A DNA stretch of 64,000 bases from Seminavis robusta (GCA_903772945.1 CAICTM010000331.1:1-64000), one strand, 5' to 3'; counted from the stretch's first letter, positions 11,985 through 25,531 are shown. A program made the numbers and translations. Notes: generated from the letters alone by a model not told the origin.

Positions 11985-14900
11985 ATGGTTAAGTTCATGC
12001 GATTGGGTGCCGCGACGGCTTTGTTGCTGCTCGCAGTGCCTTTTGGCGCAGCTGCCTCGGATGGATTACAACAAGACGTTGACGGTGAAAAGCGATCCGT
12101 GTTCAAAGACGACCATGAGTTTTGGTCTAGGTTCGTAGATGAGGTCGTTTCGAGCAGCCTGACGCCTTCTCCTACTCCCAAGCCTACCCCTGGTCCCACT
12201 CCTAAGCCAACACCTAAGCCAACACCAAGACCCACTCCTAAGCCCACCCCTGGCCCAACTCCTAAGCCAACACCTAAGCCAACACCTGGACCCACTCCCA
12301 AGCCCACCCCTGGCCCAACTCCTAAACCAACTCCAAAGCCAACACCTGGACCAACACCTAAGCCCACTCCTGGTCCTACGCCACCGCCAACACCACCACC
12401 CACTCCTGGACCAACACCCAAGCCATCACCTGGCCCAACACCACCGCCAACACCACCTCCCACACCTAGCCCAACACCACCTCCAACCCCAGGCCCCACA
12501 CCCATGCCATCTTCCTCGCCAACTGATATTTGCGATACGGATGTAAGTTTAAAAAGGATCTCAATGAACCAACGATGATTATTGTTCTCTCATGTCCTTT
12601 CTTTTCTATTCTATTTCCTAGGTGACTTTGGACTGTGTTGGCCCGAATGGTGTTCCATGCGAAGAACTCGAAGAGCCGGAAGGAACCTGCGCAATTGGCT
12701 CAAGCCTCGAAACTGTGAAGTTTCTTTTGAACTTTTGCACCTGTGACGAAAGTGTGAATTCCCAACCAGGATTTCTCTCTACCTGTCAAGATGAAGGAGA
12801 CTTGCCTGAAGAGGGTTCTACTGTCCGAGTTACTTGTTTGGATGGTGACTCAAACCTACTCTTCTCTCAGAACGTTGCAGAAGGGGACAATGTCGTCATC
12901 ACAGGCAGTGCAATTCCCGATGAGCTTACTTGCTCGCTCTTTAGCACAGATGGCACACTTCTTCAGAGTTTTGTGATCAATACATCTGGCCAAGTAGACC
13001 TGTTCCTCAAGGACAAATTTGGTAGCCTGGAACTTCTGGCATGTGACGACCAAGACTGTTTTCCAGATGTGACCTACACCTACACTGTGATCAACACTGG
13101 TGGAGTCCCAGTCACTGTTACCAAATTTGAGCGTGATCGCAATGGTGAGGTGGTAGACTTACTGCCCGGTCTTGATCCAGTTGTAGTTCCTGCCGGGGAG
13201 ACTTCAAGTCAAACCGAGGTTGAAGCTGTTGACATCTGCTTTGACAATGAATACATCACCACAGTTGAAATTGAAGCATTTCCACCAACAGGACTTGTGT
13301 GCCCAGCTTCAGCTGAATACATGTTCTCAACTGAGGTTGGTTGCAAAGTGGATGTTGAAATTGAGTGCAAGACAGAAGATGGAACAGAATGTTCTGACTT
13401 GGAACCGCCAACAGGATCCTGTTCTCTCACTGGTTCTCCAATCACTGAACTGAAGTTTACTTACAAAGATTGCACATGTGATGAGAGCTTGAACACACAA
13501 GACGATGCGATGTGCAGTGACCTGGCACCCTTTCCCAGTGGACCTGTCACGGTGACGTGTGTTGACGCAGAAGATGGCTCTGAGCTTGATGTAACTCCTG
13601 ACGATGTCACATCGGGAGACACGCTAGTCATCACCACAGATGCAGATGCCCTTCCAACAGAAGTCATGTGTACCATCAGTGATGGAAACACTCCTGTGCA
13701 AGAGTTCTCGTTCTTCACTGGAGATGGCAATTCATTGGCTCTCAAGGACAAGTTTGGATCTTTTGAACTTGTTTCATGCACAGATGAATCAGGAAGCTCC
13801 CAAGACTGTGAAGTGGAACTATGTTACACCTATGATCTCAGGAATGTTGGAACCAACAACATGGACATCACCCTGCTTGAAAGAACAAGGAATGGTGAAA
13901 CTATCAGCCTGCTTGACATGCTTGATGTTACAAACTTGCAACCAGGGGATGAAACCACTATTGAGGACAAAGAGCTTGTTGATCTGTGCCAAGATGAGAC
14001 CTACACCACAACAGTTAGTGTGGAAGCAGATCCACCCAATGGCATTACTTGCTTTGATGAAGATGAATACACCTTTGATACCAACGTGGGCTGCAAGGTT
14101 GACGTTTCAATCACATGTGAATCTGAGAATGGAACTCCTTGCACTGAGCTTGGCCCTCCAGAAGGCTCTTGCAATTTGAATGGTGCAACACCAATGACAG
14201 AAGTGAAGTTCCGCTATGTGGACTGCACCTGTGCAGAAAGTGCCCCTTCCAACACTCAGCCTGATGCTCCTTGCACTGATTCTGTTCCACTTCCAACTGG
14301 AGCAGTCAGCGTTGCATGCACTTCTGGTTTTGATGGCTCTGCACTTGGCGTTGAACCAAGTGACATCATGCCAGGTGATGCAGTTGTCATTAGCTCACCA
14401 GGTGGAGGTGCACTCCCTGTTGAGGTTCAATGTGTGATTAGTGATTCCAGCAGTGGTGGGGCGACTGTTTACCAGGAGTTCTCATTCTTCACTCAAGGGT
14501 TTGCTATGACTTTGAAAGACAAGTTCGGAGGTTTTGAATTGGAAGGTTGCGCCAATGAGGCAGGAGGGGACCAGGACTGCCTCCAAGTCGTAACTTATGT
14601 CTATGACTTGCAAAATGTGGGATCAAATGAAATGGATATCACCCTTATTGAGCGAACACGCAACAATGAAACTATTTCCCTTCTTGATCAGCTTGATTTT
14701 ACTACTCTCAATCCAGGCCAAGGCACAACAGTGACAGAGCAAGACACAATTGATGTCTGCATTGAAGATGACTTCATGACATCAGTTTCTGTGGCAGCTG
14801 ATCCTCCCAATGGCATTACATGCTTTGATGAAGATGAATATGCATTTGAGATTAATCCACCATGTCAAATCTTCGTGGACATGGCCTGCAGCACTGTGGG

Positions 14901-17900
14901 TGGTGATGACTGTGAAGAGCTTATTGGAGAGCAGCTGGTGGAATGTGATTGCTCTGATGACTGTGCTAGAGAACTCATCTACAGGTACACTGCTGCTGAG
15001 TGTGATGATGGTGCAAGTGGATGCGCTGATGCTGGATCCAATGAAGTGTCTGCAAGCATTACCGTGGAAAGTGATGGAGTTACCTTCTTTGACGGACTGG
15101 TACAGGTGGATGATAATATTGTGATTCGTAACGATGGTGAATGTCTTCCCAACTCACTGAGTGTTACAGTCAGTGATGCTTCTGGAACTGAAACCCAAAC
15201 TGTCACTGTTGATTCCACATGTTCTGGAGCTGTCACATTGCTGGATGACTTTGGTGCTCTGGAGTTTGCTGGATACACTTGTGCTGACAACGTTCCTCAC
15301 AACTGCTACACTGATGTCGAGTACAACATCACTACCTCAAATGTTGGAACAGTTTCCCAAACAGTAACTGAATGGAGCTTTGAACTCAATGGTGAAACCA
15401 GGCCTCCAGGAATTACCCTGCCCACACTAGAACCCAAGGAATCTTTCTCCAAGATTGAGCCAGCTGAAATTGAACTTTGCACCAATTCCCAATATGCGGC
15501 TTCCACAAATGTTGCAGCAGAAGGATCAGCAGATGGAGCCATCTGTGAGGACACTGCAGGAATTACATTTGACATCACAACAGGTTCACCCTTTCCCAGC
15601 CCCAGTCCCAGTGAAACCCCAACTGATGTACCAAGTTCATCCCCAAGTGAGCCCCCGACCCGAGCTCCAACACCACCACCAACTCCAGAACCAACGCCGC
15701 CACCCACACCACCACCGACACCAGAGCCCACTCCTCCTCCTACACCACCACCAACACCTCCGCCAACTCCTGACCAACAATACCACCCCTGACACCACAC
15801 CCCAGAGCCCCACTCCTGGTCCTACACCACCACCAACCCCACCTCCAACCCCACCACCACTCCACCACCCACTCACCAACCCAACACACCCCCCCACTAC
15901 TCCCACACCACCAACACCCCCACCAACTCCTGGCCTACCCCAGAGCCCACACCACCACCTACTCCACCACCAACACCCACCAACTCCTGGTCCTACACCA
16001 CCACCAACCCCCACCTCCAACCCCACCGCCCACTCCACCACCTACCCCTGGCCCAACACCAGAGCCAACCCCTCCTCCAACCCCACCACCCACACCACCA
16101 CCCACACCTGGCCCAACCCCGGAGCCCACACCTCCTCCTACTCCGCCACCACACCGCCTCCCACACCTGGCCCAACACCAGAACCAACCCCTCCTCCAAC
16201 CCACCCAACCCCACCACCAAGTCCTGGTCCTACACCACCACCAACCCCTCCTAACCACCCACCACCAACCCCACCCCGTCTGGTCCTACACCACCACCAA
16301 CCCCTCCTCCAACCCCACCACCAACACCACCACCCACTCCTGGCCCTACCCCCCACCCCCACCACTCTCCACACCAACACCCCACCATCACCTGGCCCAA
16401 CACCCCTCCTACACCTCCTCCTACACCACCACCCACACCGCCTCCCACGCCTGGCCCCACACCAGAGCCAACCCCTCCTCCAACGCCACCACCCACCCCA
16501 CCACCAACAGGAGATCCAACACCACCACCAACTCCTCCCCCCACAGTTACACCTACACCACCTCCAACACCCATCCCAACCACTTCGCCTACTACAGAAT
16601 TCTGCGAATTTGAACTTGAAGCAACTTGTATTGCTCCAGATGGATCCGAAAACTGTAATGCAACACCTCCCCCTGTGGAACAATGTGCTGGACGTCCTTT
16701 TGAGATGGTGTTTTTGTTCAATGGTAAGTCAAGATGTCTTTCGAATGTGTGTTGATCCAGTCCATATCTGATACATGATTATTATGTTCCATTCAACAGG
16801 TGGTGACTGCAGCCAGAGTTTCAATGTCCAAGAGGCAGCTGGAAAGTTCTTCTGCACTGATGAAGGGGAAGTTCCAATCGAGAGAGGGGAGAAGTCATAC
16901 ATTGTGGTCACAGATCTTGACGGGGACATCATATTCCACCAAGATTGGGTGGAGGTTGGAAAACTTTTCACTCTCAGTGATGGAGGTAACAATTTCCCTG
17001 CTGACCAGCTCATCACTATCTATGGCAGTGAAGACACAACTGATCCTGCAAACATTCAACAGTCCATCCAATATCACAGCTCATGTTCTCAAAACTTATT
17101 CTTGAAGGATAGATTTGGAGCTGTACAACTTGTTATTTGGGTCAATGAAGACCAAGGTGTTGTTTCGTGCTTTGCAAATCAGACCTTCAACCTGGACATC
17201 ACCATCCCCCTTGATATTGAAGGAGGTCCTGCCACCTTGCAGAGTCTCACAGTTGCGTCAAATGTGGATCCATTCTTTTTCAACCTGACAGACAAGGTGG
17301 CTGGAACTGTTGTGGGCGCTGGAGAGTCAATTGTGGTTCCAATCTCAATCCCGATTGACTTGACTCAAAAGCAGACATACAACTTGCTGATCACTGTCAC
17401 AGCAGTGACACAACTCGGTCGTATTTGCCGTGCCACTGATTTGACAAGCTTCACTGCAGGATATCCACTGCCCCCAATTTTCCCCACCTTTGCCCCTACC
17501 CAGGCTCCTACAAGCACTAATCCTCCAACTCCAGATCCCTTGACTTCTGCATGTGACCTTGCTGCTGACATTGAATGTTTCACAGGCAGTGGACGAAGCT
17601 GCAGGTCTCTCACAGCACCAACCGATAGTGTCTGTAACACAGCTGATGAAGAAGCACAGTCCATCACCTTTTTGGTGACGGGCAACAGTTGTGGGACCAC
17701 CGAAAACTGTGAGGAAACCTTTGCTGGTCAGGATCTCCAGGAATCTGAATTCTTCATTAATGCGGAAAGCAGAGATGCGACAGCATTTCAGGGAGTTGTT
17801 GCCAATGGTGGCACATTCCGTGTGATGAATGGACTGGAGGATGGTCGGCTCGAGATCAGCATCTCCACCGCAGTCAATGGAGCACCAGGGCTGCAACTAC

Positions 17901-18316
17901 AGGTTTTGGACCGTGTTGATGTCACCTGTGCAGGAAATGTGGGAGAAGATATCACTCTTTTGCAGAATTTCGGAGCATTACAGGTGGTGAGCTACGAGAG
18001 CCCTGATCAAGGCCTTCAGAGTATCTACGACCAAATCACAATCACTTACGTCGTCAAGAACGACGGTGTTCTCTCTGCAACTGCGCAATCAGCGGTGAAG
18101 ACCAGCGCATTCGAAGCAACGGAGGATCTTCTTGCCAGTGGTGCACAAGTGATGGCCCCCAACACTCAGTTGAGCTTTCCAAGCTCGAGTGTTGAAATTA
18201 ACCTGGCCGAGAACTCAGGGAGCGAGTTTGCTTTCTCTCTTGATGTGAGCGGCGTCGGCACTACGAGCGGAACTGCATGCTCCGACTCGGCTGCTTTGGC
18301 TATTCGGATATCATAA
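11985..18316 (+). CDS. Secreted modular Cys-rich protein, paralog copy 2 (linker frame broken)
   Basis: Exons are 11985-12542, 12622-16723 and 16800-18316. The GTAAGT donors and TAG/CAG acceptors agree with copies 3 and 4. ATG 11985 gives a hydrophobic leader ([19 protein letters not shown]), then [18 protein letters not shown] and a long (P-T-P-K/G) linker. Exon 2 encodes four Cys-rich modules starting near residues 187, 427, 677 and 934, each with an LKDKFG core; the second and third also carry [11 protein letters not shown] near their ends. A Pro/Thr linker starts near residue 1176. The fifth module spans exons 2-3 ([20 protein letters not shown]), and a sixth ends at 18316. The linker frame runs into TGA at 15790-15792, yet the frame before and after the linker is the same, so compensating indels are implied. 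If the linker is really open the protein is about 2,058 residues. It is probably extracellular; function unknown. Confidence 0.75.
15590..16596 (+). repeat. Pro/Thr-coding linker of copy 2 with internal stop and frame excursions
   Basis: This is about 1 kb of CCA/ACA/CCT/ACT repeats. The main frame (continuous from exon 2) stops at 15790-15792. A neighbouring frame reads [11 protein letters not shown] from about 15800, and further switches follow before the original frame resumes at the CEFELEATC segment near 16603. The net length is a multiple of three. Confidence 0.8.
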
Positions 18317-19914
18317 ATGCTTCGAAAACGAAGAAAAGCTCTGTGTCGTCGTGGATAGCGACTTGCGTGTACCTAGAAACTATGAAGATGAGGCACTGCT
18401 CGACCTCAAACGAATCAGAATCGCACTGCATAATATACTTTTAACAATAATAATATTAGGTCAAGTTATGGCATTCTGGTTCTGGTTCACTCGATTCGCA
18501 GCGACAAGACAGCTTATGAATTCTTTGTGCAGCTGGGCCACGCTGAGTTTTCCTTCCGTATTGAACTGCTTGGGGGTTAGTGCTGGCGCCAGTTCGGTTG
18601 TCGGTTGCCGATATGCCATACTAGTAGTCCTCTACGAACAGCCAAGTACGCCAACCTCGATCCCACCCCACAGAGTACCGGTACCTACCAATACTCAGTA
18701 AAGATCGACCATTCTCTCTCTGTGCCTGATTTACGTACCGGTACGAACCGTCACAGTCGTACTACAGAACTGTCTGTGGCTTTTTCGGACCTGAAAGAAG
18801 GACACGACCATTATTATTTTCTATGAATAGCTACAGGTGGGCCAGATTGATTCGATTCGCAGTCGTCTTGGTATTTGTCCGGAACGAACACTGGCACCAG
18901 GGACGATCTTAACCTTTCTAATTTCTCGCGGACGCCGCATACCGTTATGGAAGTATATACTTTGAATAAAACCTTCCCTTCTTTTGTTTTCGAGTAGTTG
19001 AATTTTGCACCCAATTAGCACAACTCAGCCATGGAGGAAGAGGACTCTTCGTTTTGTATGTGGCTCTCCTGGAAGATGGCATGAGAAATGGCCATTCGCA
19101 CTGCTACCGTAGTGCACGGCGTAATGGTTCCGGCACAGCACGAGGAAGGAATGTCAGAGCGGAAATCATTGAGAAACCATTGTAATGAACTAATTATTTG
19201 GTCAATTGTAATAGATTACTGAATCTGTATCCTGTATCGGTCCTCTTTCGGTATCTGAATTCAATGGCCTGGTTGCAAGGAGAGGGCTTCGCGCAGTCGA
19301 ATCACCTCGGTATGGAGCATCGATCCGCGAAAGCACGCGAGATTGTTGTCATCCAAGTTAAATCTGTATTAGAAGAGATGTGTTGACAATAACGAAGTGT
19401 GACATCATCGGGGCAGCCATCTTGGTGGTAGAAAACAATTTGTGAGCCTGATATCCTGTGATGCGACGGGCGGCGTTTCTCTAACGCGGCGTGCTTGATA
19501 TGGATAATTAGACAAGAGTCGGGACCAATGTTTAGAAACAATAACAGTATTTGTTGGACATTGTAACGGCGGTTACACTACTGACCTTCCCGTTGATACA
19601 TTAGTTAAGAGTTTCGATACCGGCGAGGGACAATTAGTGTTTGTTAGAGCACCTGAGAGCCCCTCCATCTTTTGGGCTGCACTTGACGCCATCGCCATCG
19701 CCATTTTCGTAAATCTGTTTGTCGTGTTCCGCTTTGCAAGGCGTCCTGGTTATCTGAGCTTTTGTTGCGAACAAGTTAAAATCCATTGCACAAATCGCTG
19801 ACTTGGTTCTTCCCCAACCGAGACCAGCTACTAGTACTACCAGTGCCTAGCGACGAAAGAAGGAGCCGTGTTCTAAGCAACCCAATACGTAGTGATTCTT
19901 GACGAGTTTTGGTA
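18317..19914. other. Intergenic region between copies 2 and 3
   Basis: This holds the 3' flank of copy 2 and the presumed promoter of copy 3. It contains GTACCGGTAC palindromes near 18676-18750 and a (GCCATC)2-type motif near 19687-19703 that also occurs upstream of copy 1. No gene is supportable; the short ORFs have no recognisable features. Confidence 0.5.
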
Positions 19915-22900
19915 ATGACAACGATAGCCCGTTCCAGGAAGGCTGCTCTGGCAGTACTTCTCTTCTGTCTGGTGGGTCTTATCGGAACTGTTACAGGAGC
20001 TGACAATGTCGATGCTGAACAGCGAAACCTGTTCAAGGATGACCAGAGTTTCTGGGCTCGATTTGTCGACGAAGTCGTATCGAGTAGTTTGACGCCTTCG
20101 CCGACACCACCACCCACTCCACCACCAACTCCGCCACCCACTCCACCACCTACGCCGCGACCAACCCCTGGTCCAACACCACCTCCTACACCACGTCCTA
20201 CCCCTGGTCCAACACCACCTCCCACCCCTGGTCCAACACCGCCACCAACACCTGATCCAACTCCAGGACCTACTCCAGCACCGTCGCAAGCCCCCACGGA
20301 CTTTTGTGAGACTGAGGTAAGTCGATAATGCGGTGGGTGCAAATGCGAGCGTCTATCGAAGGGATTTCGAACTAATCTGTCTTGTTGCCTCCAAATGTGT
20401 AAAATAAAGGCTGAGATTTCCTGTGTCGACGAACGAGGAACGCCATGTGATCAGTTGACCAAGCCCGAGGGCACCTGCTCTGTCGGAAACAACCCTGACA
20501 CGGTCAAATTTTCTCTCAAGTTCTGCACTTGCGATGAAAGTCGCAATACCCAACCTGGTTTCATGGACACTTGCGAGGAGGATGCAGGTTTGCCCAGTGC
20601 CGGCTCAACTGCCACAGTTCGAGTCACCTGTGTGAACCCGGGCGGAGCCCCTCTATTTTCCGAAAACGTCCAAGAAGGCGATGAGATTGTCATCGATGGT
20701 GGCTTGCCTGACGCAATGACATGTTCCGTCTTTTCATCAACTGGAATTCTCTTGCAAAAGGTTACCATCGACACTTCTGGTGAAGTTGACCTCTACCTGA
20801 AAGACAAGTTTGGCAGCTTCGAGTTGGAGGCATGTGATGACAAGGACTGCCTCCCTGATGTCACTTACTCCTATACCATCTTCAATACAGGTCCAGTTCC
20901 AGTGACTGTAACCAAGTTCGACCGCACCAGAGATGGCCAGACCGAGAATCTTCTTCCAGACTTGGTGCCGCAAGTTATCCCTGCTCAGAGCACTGGCTCT
21001 GCGAGTGAGACTGAGCAGGTGGATGTTTGTATTGATGGCGAGTTCTTCACATCTATAGAGGTTGAGGCCTTCCCTGCCACTGGTCTTGTCTGTCCAGCTG
21101 AGGCTGACTATTTCTTTGCCATTGAAGTCGGCTGCCGTGTCAATGTTGAAATTGAGTGCATGGCTGAAGATGGAACAGAATGTGATGACTTGGTAGCGCC
21201 AACAGGATCATGTTCTCTGACTGGGGCACCTATCACTGAGCTCAAGTTTCAATATGTAGACTGCACCTGTGACAAGAGCCTGAACTCTCAGGATGAAGCC
21301 GCCTGCAGTGATTTAGCGCCTCTCCCAAGTGGACCTGCAACAGTCTCTTGTGTCCCTGCTGGTGGCGGGTCTGAACTTGTGGTTAATCCCAGTACAGTGA
21401 GTACAGGAGATACCCTAGTGATTACAAGTCCAGATGGATCTCCCCTGCCTACAGAAGTGGTCTGTACTGTTAGTGATGGTTCTACACCAGCACAAGAGTT
21501 CTCTTTCTTCACTGGAGGTGGAGTTGACTTGGACCTGAAGGATAAGTTTGGATCCTTTGAACTGCTGTCATGTCAAGATGAAGCAGGAAGCTCCCAGGAT
21601 TGTGAAGTTCTTGTCTGCTATGTGTATGATCTTGAGAATGTGGGCACGAATGACATGGATATTACCCTGCTTGAACGAACAAGGGATGGCGAAACTATTA
21701 GCTTGATGAGCTTGCTTGATGTCACAAGCCTTCGTCCTGGTGATGAGACTAGTGTCACTGAAAAGGAACTCATTGACATTTGCCTTGATGAGACATACAC
21801 TACCACTGTCAGTGTCGAAGCAGATCCACCCAATGGAATCACGTGTTTTGATGAGGCCGAATATGAGTTTGGCACAGAAGTCAGCTGTAATGTTGAAGTG
21901 GAGATCACTTGCATGAGTGAAAGTGGTGTGGAATGTTCACAGCTTGAGAGCCCTGTGGGAACGTGCAATCTGAATGGAGGCATCCCAATGACAGACATAA
22001 AATTCAAATATGTTGATTGCACATGTGAAGAGAGTGCCCTCACCAACACTCAACCTGATGCCATGTGTACTGATTCTGCACCCCTTCCCAATGGTCCAGT
22101 GGATATTGTTTGCTCCCCTGTTGGTGGTGGTGCTGCCCTAACTGTTGTGCCCAGCAGCATTTCTCCTGATGACACTGTGGTTATCTCTGCTTCAGGAGGT
22201 GGTACCCTGCCTGATGAGGTGATGTGTGTTCTCAGTGATGGTGGCACGCCTGTTCAAGAATTCACCTTTGCCACTAACCTGGACTTGAGTCTCAAGGACA
22301 AGTTTGGAGCTCTTGAGCTTGAGGCTTGTAGCAATGAGGCTGGAGGACAGCTTGACTGTCTAGCCATTCTTTGCTATGAATATGATCTGGAGAACATTGG
22401 TACCAATGACATGGACATTACCCTCATTGAACGAACACGCAACAATGTGACAGAATCTCTGTTGGGGATGTTGGAAGTAACCAGCCTGAGCCCTGGAGAA
22501 TCCACATCAGTTGTTGAAAAGGAGGAGATTGATCTGTGTGTGGAAGACGAGTACTTCACTACTGTGTCAGTGGCAGCTGACCCTCCGAATGGAATCACCT
22601 GTTTTGATGAGGATGAGTATTCCTTTGACATCAACCCGCCTTGTCAAATCTTTGTCCAGATGGACTGCACAGTGCTAGATGATGGAAGCACCACTGTTGG
22701 TGGAGAAGACTGTGAAGAGCTGACTGGCGAGCAGTTTGTTGAATGTGACTGCGCTGATGATTGTGCCAGGCAGATCATCTACCGATACACTGCTGCAGGA
22801 TGTGCACCTGGACTCTCTGATTGTAGTGATACAAGTAATTTGCCAACAGATGCCTACATTGTTGTCCAGACCAATGGTGTTGCCATCTTTGAAGGACAAG

Positions 22901-24856
22901 TTGCAGTAGACACCGATATCACTATCAGCAATGGAGGCAATTGCATCCCTGACACACTTGATGTTTCTGTGAGCTCAGGACCTGGTGTGTTGGCATCCCA
23001 GACAGTTACAGTGGATTCCTCGTGTGGCGGAGCTGTCACACTGCTGGACAACTTTGGAGCCTTGCAATTTACCGGTTATACTTGTGAAGATGAGGTTCCC
23101 CACAACTGTTTCACTGATGTGGTGTACAATGTTACAACATGCAATGTTGGAACTGTCTCCCAAGTCGTGACAAGCTGGAATTTTGGCCTCAATGATGAAA
23201 CAAGAGGGCCAGATGTTGCCTTGCCCACTCTTGACCCCAAGGAATGTTTTTCTGCACTGGAACCAGCAGAGGTTGGGCTATGTGAGGACAATCAATATGC
23301 AGCAACAGCAGATGCCACTGCTAATGGGTCGGCTGATGGTGAGCAGTGTGAAGATGATGCTACTCTAACATTTGACATCACAACTGGAACCCCATTCCCA
23401 AGCCCAAGCCCGAGTGAATCCCCTACTCCTGCACCCTCTCCACCACCCACTCCACCTCCAACACCACCACCCACCTCCACCGCCAACACCGCCACCAACT
23501 CTCCACCCACACCTCCAACACCACCCCCACACCACCCCAAGCATTGAACCAACCCCACCACCCACTCCACCTCCAACGCCACCACCAACTCCTCCACCAC
23601 TCCACCTCCAACCCACCACAACTCCCACCACTCCACCTCCAACGCCACCACCAACTCCTCCACCCCCCACCTCCAACACCACCACCAAGCATTGAACCAA
23701 CTCCTCCACCAACCCACCACCACCCCACTCCGACCCACCACCAACTCCTCCACCCACTCCACCTCCAACTCCTCCACCACTCCACCCCCAACACCACCAC
23801 CAAGCGTTGAACCAACTCCGCCGCCGACCCCTCCACCAACACCACCTCCTACACCACCACCGACTCCACCACCAACTCCTGCTCCTTCAGCTATGCCAAG
23901 TGCCGCACCATCACCAGAGCCTCCTTGCATCTTCGATATGGACATTGATTGTGTACCTCCTGTAGGATCGTCTTCGTGTAACGCAACCCCTCCACCAGTA
24001 GAACAGTGCACTGGAAGGCCCTTTGAAATGGTGTTCTTGTACAATGGTAAGCCTCCTCCATTATTGCTCAGCTGGACCTTGCAAATTGAAATTGACTCAC
24101 CCCTTGCATTTGCATCTTCTTGCAGGTGGTGATTGTACCCAGAGCTACAATGTTCAAGCAGAAGGAGACAAGTTTACTTGTCAAGATTTTGATGGGGGTC
24201 CACCAATTGATCGAGGCGAGAAGTCGTTCATTGTTGTTACTGCCCTAAAAGATGACATTTTGTACCACAGTGATTGGGTTGGTGTGGGAGAACTTTTCAC
24301 TCTCAGTGATGGAGGTGAAAACTTTGTGGCAGATCAGCTCGTCACTATTTACAGGGATAGCAACACCGCAGATCCTTCAAATATTCTGCAATCTATCCGA
24401 TACCACAGCTCTTGCTCGCAAAACTTGTTCCTGAAGGATAGATTTGGTGCTGTTCAGTTGGTGATCTGGGTCAATGAAGACCAGGGAACTGTCTCATGTT
24501 TTGCTAACCAAACATTCAACCTTGATATCACTGTGCCCATTGACATTGAAGGTGGCCCTGCTACAGTCCAGAGTCTCACAGTGGCCTCAAATGTGGATCC
24601 ATTCTTCTTCAACCTCACAGACAAGGTGTTTGGCATTCAGGTCAATGCAGGTGACACACTTGAGACAAGTTTGTCAATTCCCATTGATCTCACACAGAAG
24701 AGGACCTACAACCTCCTGATCACACTCAGTGCTGTCACCTCCACAGGAAAAGAATGCCGAGCTACAGAGTTGACAAGTTTCACTGCAGGATATCCACTAC
24801 CCCCAATCTTCCCCACGTTCGCCCCCACAAATGCGCCAACGGGTTTTCCTTTCTAG
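19915..24856 (+). CDS. Secreted modular Cys-rich protein, paralog copy 3 (C-terminal module missing)
   Basis: Exons are 19915-20316, 20410-24046 and 24126-24856. ATG 19915 starts a signal peptide (ALAVLLFCLVGLIGTVTG), followed by EQRNLFKDDQSFWARFVDEV and a PTPPPTP linker. Exon 2 has four Cys-rich modules like copy 2, then the second Pro/Thr linker, then [18 protein letters not shown]. Exon 3 begins GGDC and encodes the fifth module ([28 protein letters not shown]). The ORF then stops at TAG 24854-24856, right after PTNAPTGFPF. That is exactly where copies 2 and 4 continue for about 260 residues into a sixth module, so copy 3 is truncated. The second linker also breaks frame (stop at 23545-23547), although the flanking frames agree. 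Nominal length is about 1,589 residues if the linker is open. Function unknown. Confidence 0.75.
23395..23930 (+). repeat. Pro/Thr-coding linker of copy 3 with internal stop
   Basis: CCACCA/ACTCC-type repeats encode PTPPPTPPP. The exon-2 frame ends at TGA 23545-23547. A phrase built around AGCATTGAACCAAC recurs (about 23540, 23687, and as AGCGTTGAACCAAC near 23802), which marks a higher-order unit of about 120-150 bases. The frame is recovered before CIFDMDIDC at about 23928. Confidence 0.75.
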
Positions 24857-25213
24857 ATGTTGATGAAGATGTCTATTTGTTGACACAACCAAGAAAAATG
24901 AACACTTGCAGTCTATCATGTTATGTTATGGGGAGAAGGGGGCCCCCAGCTGCAAGGCGAATGATTAGAAAAAAATAAAGGAAAAAAGTAATGTCTAATG
25001 CAAAACACTTATATCACTCAATCTTTCTTTGTAATGGGCGATTTATAGGATGAGGAAAGGGTTCTCGGGCTACCGGTATCAAGTGAGAGTTTTGAGCTTG
25101 GGGTCTTTTAGAAATCTCAACCGGAAGGAGCTGGACCATGGGAACATCGGTCTTAGTAGTTTCCCCTTGGAGTACTCCAAGTAAAGCTGCTGCTTGGGTG
25201 GTCAATCGATCTC

Positions 25214-25269
<56 letters not shown>
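25214..25269 (+). repeat. (TTG)n microsatellite, about 18 units
   Basis: An uninterrupted TTG trinucleotide run of about 56 bases lies in the non-coding DNA between copies 3 and 4. Confidence 0.95.
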
Positions 25270-25270
<1 letters not shown>

Positions 25271-25511
25271 GCATACCTACAACACCATGCTTCTGTTGTT
25301 GGTCGGTATGCTTGATCGGTTGTGCGTTTGCTGCGCTGTGGACAATCAAAAGCCTTCTTCCGGCTCCTACTCGTAAGGACAGCAAGAACAGCATAGCTAG
25401 CACAAAACCATGCTTTTTCCTTTTTGTTTGAGAACTGGTGGAAGCATTGGGTATCGTAGGTGGGTTTTGGCTGGCTACAGCTAAAATAGACGTACCACCA
25501 CGGTGCTATCA

Positions 25512-25531
25512 GTACCGTACCGGTACGGTAC
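25512..25531. repeat. 20-base perfect palindrome
   Basis: GTACCGTACCGGTACGGTAC is its own reverse complement. It sits in the presumed promoter of copy 4 and is the longest member of the GTACCGGTAC-like palindrome family in the window. It could form a cruciform or be a dimeric protein-binding site; neither is shown. Confidence 0.9.

Noticed and set aside
15637-16721. Long minus-strand Gly/Val-rich ORFs opposite the Pro/Thr linkers (also in copies 1, 3 and 4)
   Set aside because: They are the reverse complement of CCA/ACA codon repeats; the Gly-Val-Gly-Gly pattern is forced by composition, and the real genes lie on the other strand.
25138-25431. ORFs with poly-Val, poly-Cys or poly-Thr in the spacer between copies 3 and 4
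   Set aside because: They are direct translations of the (TTG)n microsatellite on both strands.
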